Positions 5,939 to 7,481 of a stretch of DNA of 7,481 nt are shown piece by piece; position 1 is the stretch's first letter, and each line of letters opens with the position of its first letter. Both the position numbers and the translations under genes were made by a program. The notes beneath the pieces were generated by a model, which was given only the letters and a program-made list of their open reading frames with translations, had not been told where the DNA came from and ran no database searches. The stretch is from Desulfobulbaceae bacterium UBA2213 (GTDB taxonomy: Bacteria; Desulfobacterota; Desulfobulbia; Desulfobulbales; Desulfocapsaceae), in contig DCUN01000028.1 in the NCBI GenBank assembly GCA_002327225.1, forward strand, positions 1 to 7,481, written 5' to 3'.

Positions 5939-6760
5939 TCAAGGTGGAAGAGGGGACCTGTAGAGACCCGCCTCGATAAACAGGCAGCTGTCTCTTCCTG
6001 GAATGAAGGGCGCGAGCGTGTAGCCGCTGAACTGCTGTTGGATGCTGAATCCGCCGTCATGGAGCAGTGTCTGCCATTTTTCCGCCGGGAAGGCGGCCAG
6101 ACGCAGGGTATGGCTCAGATCTTCGTTGGCCGCCCCCGGTTGCCGGGGCCGGAGCCGATAGCGTTCTTCGAGGATGAGCTCTTCATTGTCGTAGCCCCGC
6201 CTGATTTCCTTGATGAGTTTACCGCCATCCGGCAGTTCCAGGATCTGGAATTGGAAACGTTTTTTAGTGCCAAGGGTCAGGATTGTCTGGTCAGGAATAA
6301 AGAGTTGCAAAAGAAGTCTGCCATCATGTTTGAGAATGGTCTTGATCTGTTCCAGACACTTTTGGATACTCTTTTTGGTTCCAAGGAGATTCAGGGTGTG
6401 GTAGGCGATGATAACGGTATCGAATTGTCGGCGGAAGGCCAGCGCGGTCATGTCCATGCCCAGATAGGAGATGTTCGGTCTTGGCTGCGCCCTGGCCAGA
6501 CGCAGCATGGGCAGAGAGAGATCGATGCCGGTTATCTCGGCCCCGGTCTCTGCCATCTCCCTGCACAGACGACCATTGCCGCACCCAAGCTCAAGCACGG
6601 CATCAGAAGCCCTGACTCTTTCCAGGTAAAAGGTGAGATCGTCACGGAAGCCGGCCATTTCCACATCGTAGAATTGGCAGTAGCGTTCACTGGTGAGGGG
6701 GAGAAAGATCTCATCCGGCTCCTTGTAGGTGTCAAGGATATCTGCAGCCATCAACTTCAT
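5939..6760 (-). CDS. Class I SAM-dependent methyltransferase, substrate unknown
   Basis: This cytoplasmic 273-residue protein has a Rossmann-type methyltransferase fold. SAM-binding motif I is VLELGCGNGR (residues 55-64). An acidic residue ending strand beta2 follows in ITGIDLS (Asp80), then GMDMTAL (Asp103) and the motif IV-like region FDTVIIAYHTLNLLG (113-127). The N-terminal part (YCQFYDVEMAGFRDDLTFYLE) is of the sort seen in uncharacterised small-molecule methyltransferases. The C-terminal half, from about 165, is beta-rich and polar, with no membrane segment. Nothing identifies the substrate. The ATG at 6760 is preceded by AGGAG about 13 bases upstream, rather far, which may mean modest translation. 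It lies between mscL and the HD-GYP protein on the same strand. The upstream gap contains a strong hairpin, so transcription may be partly separate from mscL. The family call is secure; the role is not. Confidence 0.9.
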   Translation of the reverse strand: MKLMAADILDTYKEPDEIFLPLTSERYCQFYDVEMAGFRDDLTFYLERVRASDAVLELGCGNGRLCREMAETGAEITGIDLSLPMLRLARAQPRPNISYLGMDMTALAFRRQFDTVIIAYHTLNLLGTKKSIQKCLEQIKTILKHDGRLLLQLFIPDQTILTLGTKKRFQFQILELPDGGKLIKEIRRGYDNEELILEERYRLRPRQPGAANEDLSHTLRLAAFPAEKWQTLLHDGGFSIQQQFSGYTLAPFIPGRDSCLFIEAGLYRSPLPP

Positions 6761-6800
6761 GGGCCAATCTGCTCTCCTGGTGTGAGAAATGTTGAGAGAT

Positions 6801-6837
6801 CTGGTGCTGCTCCTCCTGGCAGGAGGAGCAGCACCAG
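6801..6837 (-). other. Perfect 17-bp hairpin between mscL and the methyltransferase
   Basis: Arms 6801-6817 and 6821-6837 are perfectly complementary around a three-base loop. The stem is GC-rich and begins five bases after the mscL stop. No T-run follows on the minus strand (ATCTCTCAAC), so it lacks the usual tail of an intrinsic terminator. On the plus strand the next T-run is also too far away. It may act as a transcript-end stabiliser, as a partial terminator helped by other factors, or as a palindromic repeat. Both arms contain AGGAGG-like sequence, which would be buried when folded. Confidence 0.8.
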
Positions 6838-6842
6838 GGGAG

Positions 6843-7250
6843 TTACTGTTTTTTGAGCAGATCGCGGATCTCGGTCAGCAGCAATTCTTCTCTGGTAGGC
6901 GACGGTTCTGCCGGAGGCTCTGCTTTGGCGGCCTCTTTACGTTTCAGGGCATTTATGCCTTTGATCATCATGAAGATGGCAAAGGCGATGATGGTAAAAT
7001 CAACGGCTGTCTGAACAAATTTGCCATAAGAGATGACGACTGCTTCAGTGCCTTCCGATGCCGCCTGCAGAGTGATGGCCAGCTTGCTGAAATCGATACC
7101 ACCGATGAGCAGTCCGATAGGCGGCATAATAACATCGCTCACTATGGAGGAGACGACCTTGCCAAAGGCGGCTCCGATAATAATACCAACTGCCATGTCG
7201 ATAACATTGCCCTTGACCGCAAATTCTTTGAATTCCTTGACTAAACTCAT
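6843..7250 (-). CDS. mscL: Large-conductance mechanosensitive channel MscL
   Basis: MscL is a homopentameric inner-membrane channel that opens under high membrane tension and releases solutes during hypo-osmotic shock. The 135-residue length fits the family (E. coli 136). The N-terminal amphipathic helix and first membrane helix read SLVKEFKEFAVKGNVIDMAVG, then IIIGAAFGKVVSSIVSDVIMPP, the classic MscL signature with the glycine/alanine-rich pore-lining helix. A periplasmic loop (about 48-72) follows, then the second membrane helix (DFTIIAFAIFMMIKGINAL, about 80-98) and a cytoplasmic charged helix ending TREELLLTEIRDLLKKQ. The ATG at 7250 follows GGGAGAAGG, a good ribosome binding site. A stable hairpin sits just past the stop codon. 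It is the first gene of a minus-strand run and lies divergent from the cobalamin riboswitch. Nothing is abnormal in it. Confidence 0.97.
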   Translation of the reverse strand: MSLVKEFKEFAVKGNVIDMAVGIIIGAAFGKVVSSIVSDVIMPPIGLLIGGIDFSKLAITLQAASEGTEAVVISYGKFVQTAVDFTIIAFAIFMMIKGINALKRKEAAKAEPPAEPSPTREELLLTEIRDLLKKQ

Positions 7251-7327
7251 TCTGCCTTCTCCCTGGGTTAAGATAAAAAAGCATGTCGATCAACCGTTCA
7301 CTTTTGTAACCATGCTTCGGATTATGA

Positions 7328-7357
7328 ATCATAAGCAAAAGGAGCGAGTTTCTGCAA
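7328..7357 (-). promoter_or_regulatory. Candidate promoter for mscL
   Basis: On the minus strand, TTGCAG (7357-7352) and TATGAT (7333-7328) are separated by 18 bases. The -10 matches five of six consensus bases but the -35 only three. It would give a leader of about 70 bases. A short inverted repeat, AAGCATG/CATGCTT, lies between this promoter and the mscL ribosome binding site. The evidence is weak. Confidence 0.3.
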
Positions 7358-7419
7358 GGAGGAATTGGGTATTGTCCGACTTTGTCGTTGACGTGTGCCG
7401 ACTATTCAGGTAATCGTTG

Positions 7420-7481
7420 CGCTAGAAAATTTCAGATGCTCGTAATAGAGCTTAAAAGGGAACCCGGTGATAATCCGGGAC
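7420..7481 (+). ncRNA. Cobalamin (B12) riboswitch, 5' part, cut by window edge
   Basis: The segment ending GGGAACCCGGTGATAATCCGGGAC matches the conserved core of the adenosylcobalamin riboswitch (AGGGAA, then CGGTG-AA-CCGG-AC). It is preceded by the expected ATGCTC...GAGCTTAAAA stem (arms about 7438-7441 and 7448-7451). The CCCGG/CCGGG helix is formed within the window. The remaining part, including the B12-box region, lies beyond base 7481, so the exact ends are unknown. The controlled gene must lie to the right on the plus strand and is likely a B12 transporter, B12 synthesis gene or B12-independent isozyme. No convincing promoter is visible; TTGACG at 7388-7393 lacks a good -10 at the proper distance. 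Confidence 0.85.

Noticed and set aside
5861..6856. A 331-residue plus-strand open frame opposite the methyltransferase
   Set aside because: It mirrors the methyltransferase reading frame; motif I and the Rossmann pattern are on the minus strand only.
7388..7416. Plus-strand promoter for the riboswitch (TTGACG, 17 bases, TAATCG)
   Set aside because: The -35 is good and the spacing ideal, but the -10 matches only two consensus positions.

Overview
The window reads as chromosomal DNA of an anaerobic, probably Desulfobacterota-like bacterium (a guess at Desulfobulbales level). The clues are a strict-anaerobe type hybrid cluster protein with a CX2CX8CX5C N-terminal cluster, an FNR/HcpR-type palindrome nearby, a large periplasmic-sensing c-di-GMP signalling protein and a cobalamin riboswitch. 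No gene here fixes the taxonomy.

Layout. Bases 1-1354 hold most of hcp (hybrid cluster protein/hydroxylamine reductase) on the minus strand; its last ~90-100 codons run off the left edge. It has a readable sigma70-type promoter, immediately behind which lies a 24-bp-stem palindrome (1437-1494). Bases about 1495-3034 form a gene-poor, AT-richer zone. It contains an FNR/HcpR-like site (1567-1580), one possible 32-codon ORF, a strong minus-strand intrinsic terminator (1822-1848), remnants of small ORFs, two direct tandem copies of a ~247-bp repeat with internal palindromes (2221-2715), and the frameshifted tail of a RhuM-family gene (2720-2970). This looks like a graveyard of accessory DNA.

Bases 3035-7250 carry three minus-strand genes in the order mscL, a class I SAM-dependent methyltransferase, and a ~929-residue membrane-anchored HD-GYP protein. 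The last has a PhnD-like periplasmic binding domain, a transmembrane segment, a GAF-like domain, an HD-GYP domain with every expected metal ligand, and a degenerate GGDEF domain (YGNDF) at the C terminus. The spacings (about 80 and 114 bases) allow cotranscription, but a perfect 17-bp hairpin sits between mscL and the methyltransferase. At the right edge (about 7420-7481, plus strand) a cobalamin riboswitch begins and is cut off; the gene it controls lies outside the window.

How the parts fit together. Hcp defends against nitric oxide and nitrosative stress. MscL is a turgor safety valve. The HD-GYP protein probably links a periplasmic small-molecule signal to c-di-GMP breakdown. No single pathway joins them. 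The strongest observations are the intragenic composition change within hcp, the sensor/effector architecture of the HD-GYP protein, and the structured tandem repeat beside decayed gene fragments. I see no convincing complete new multi-gene system.
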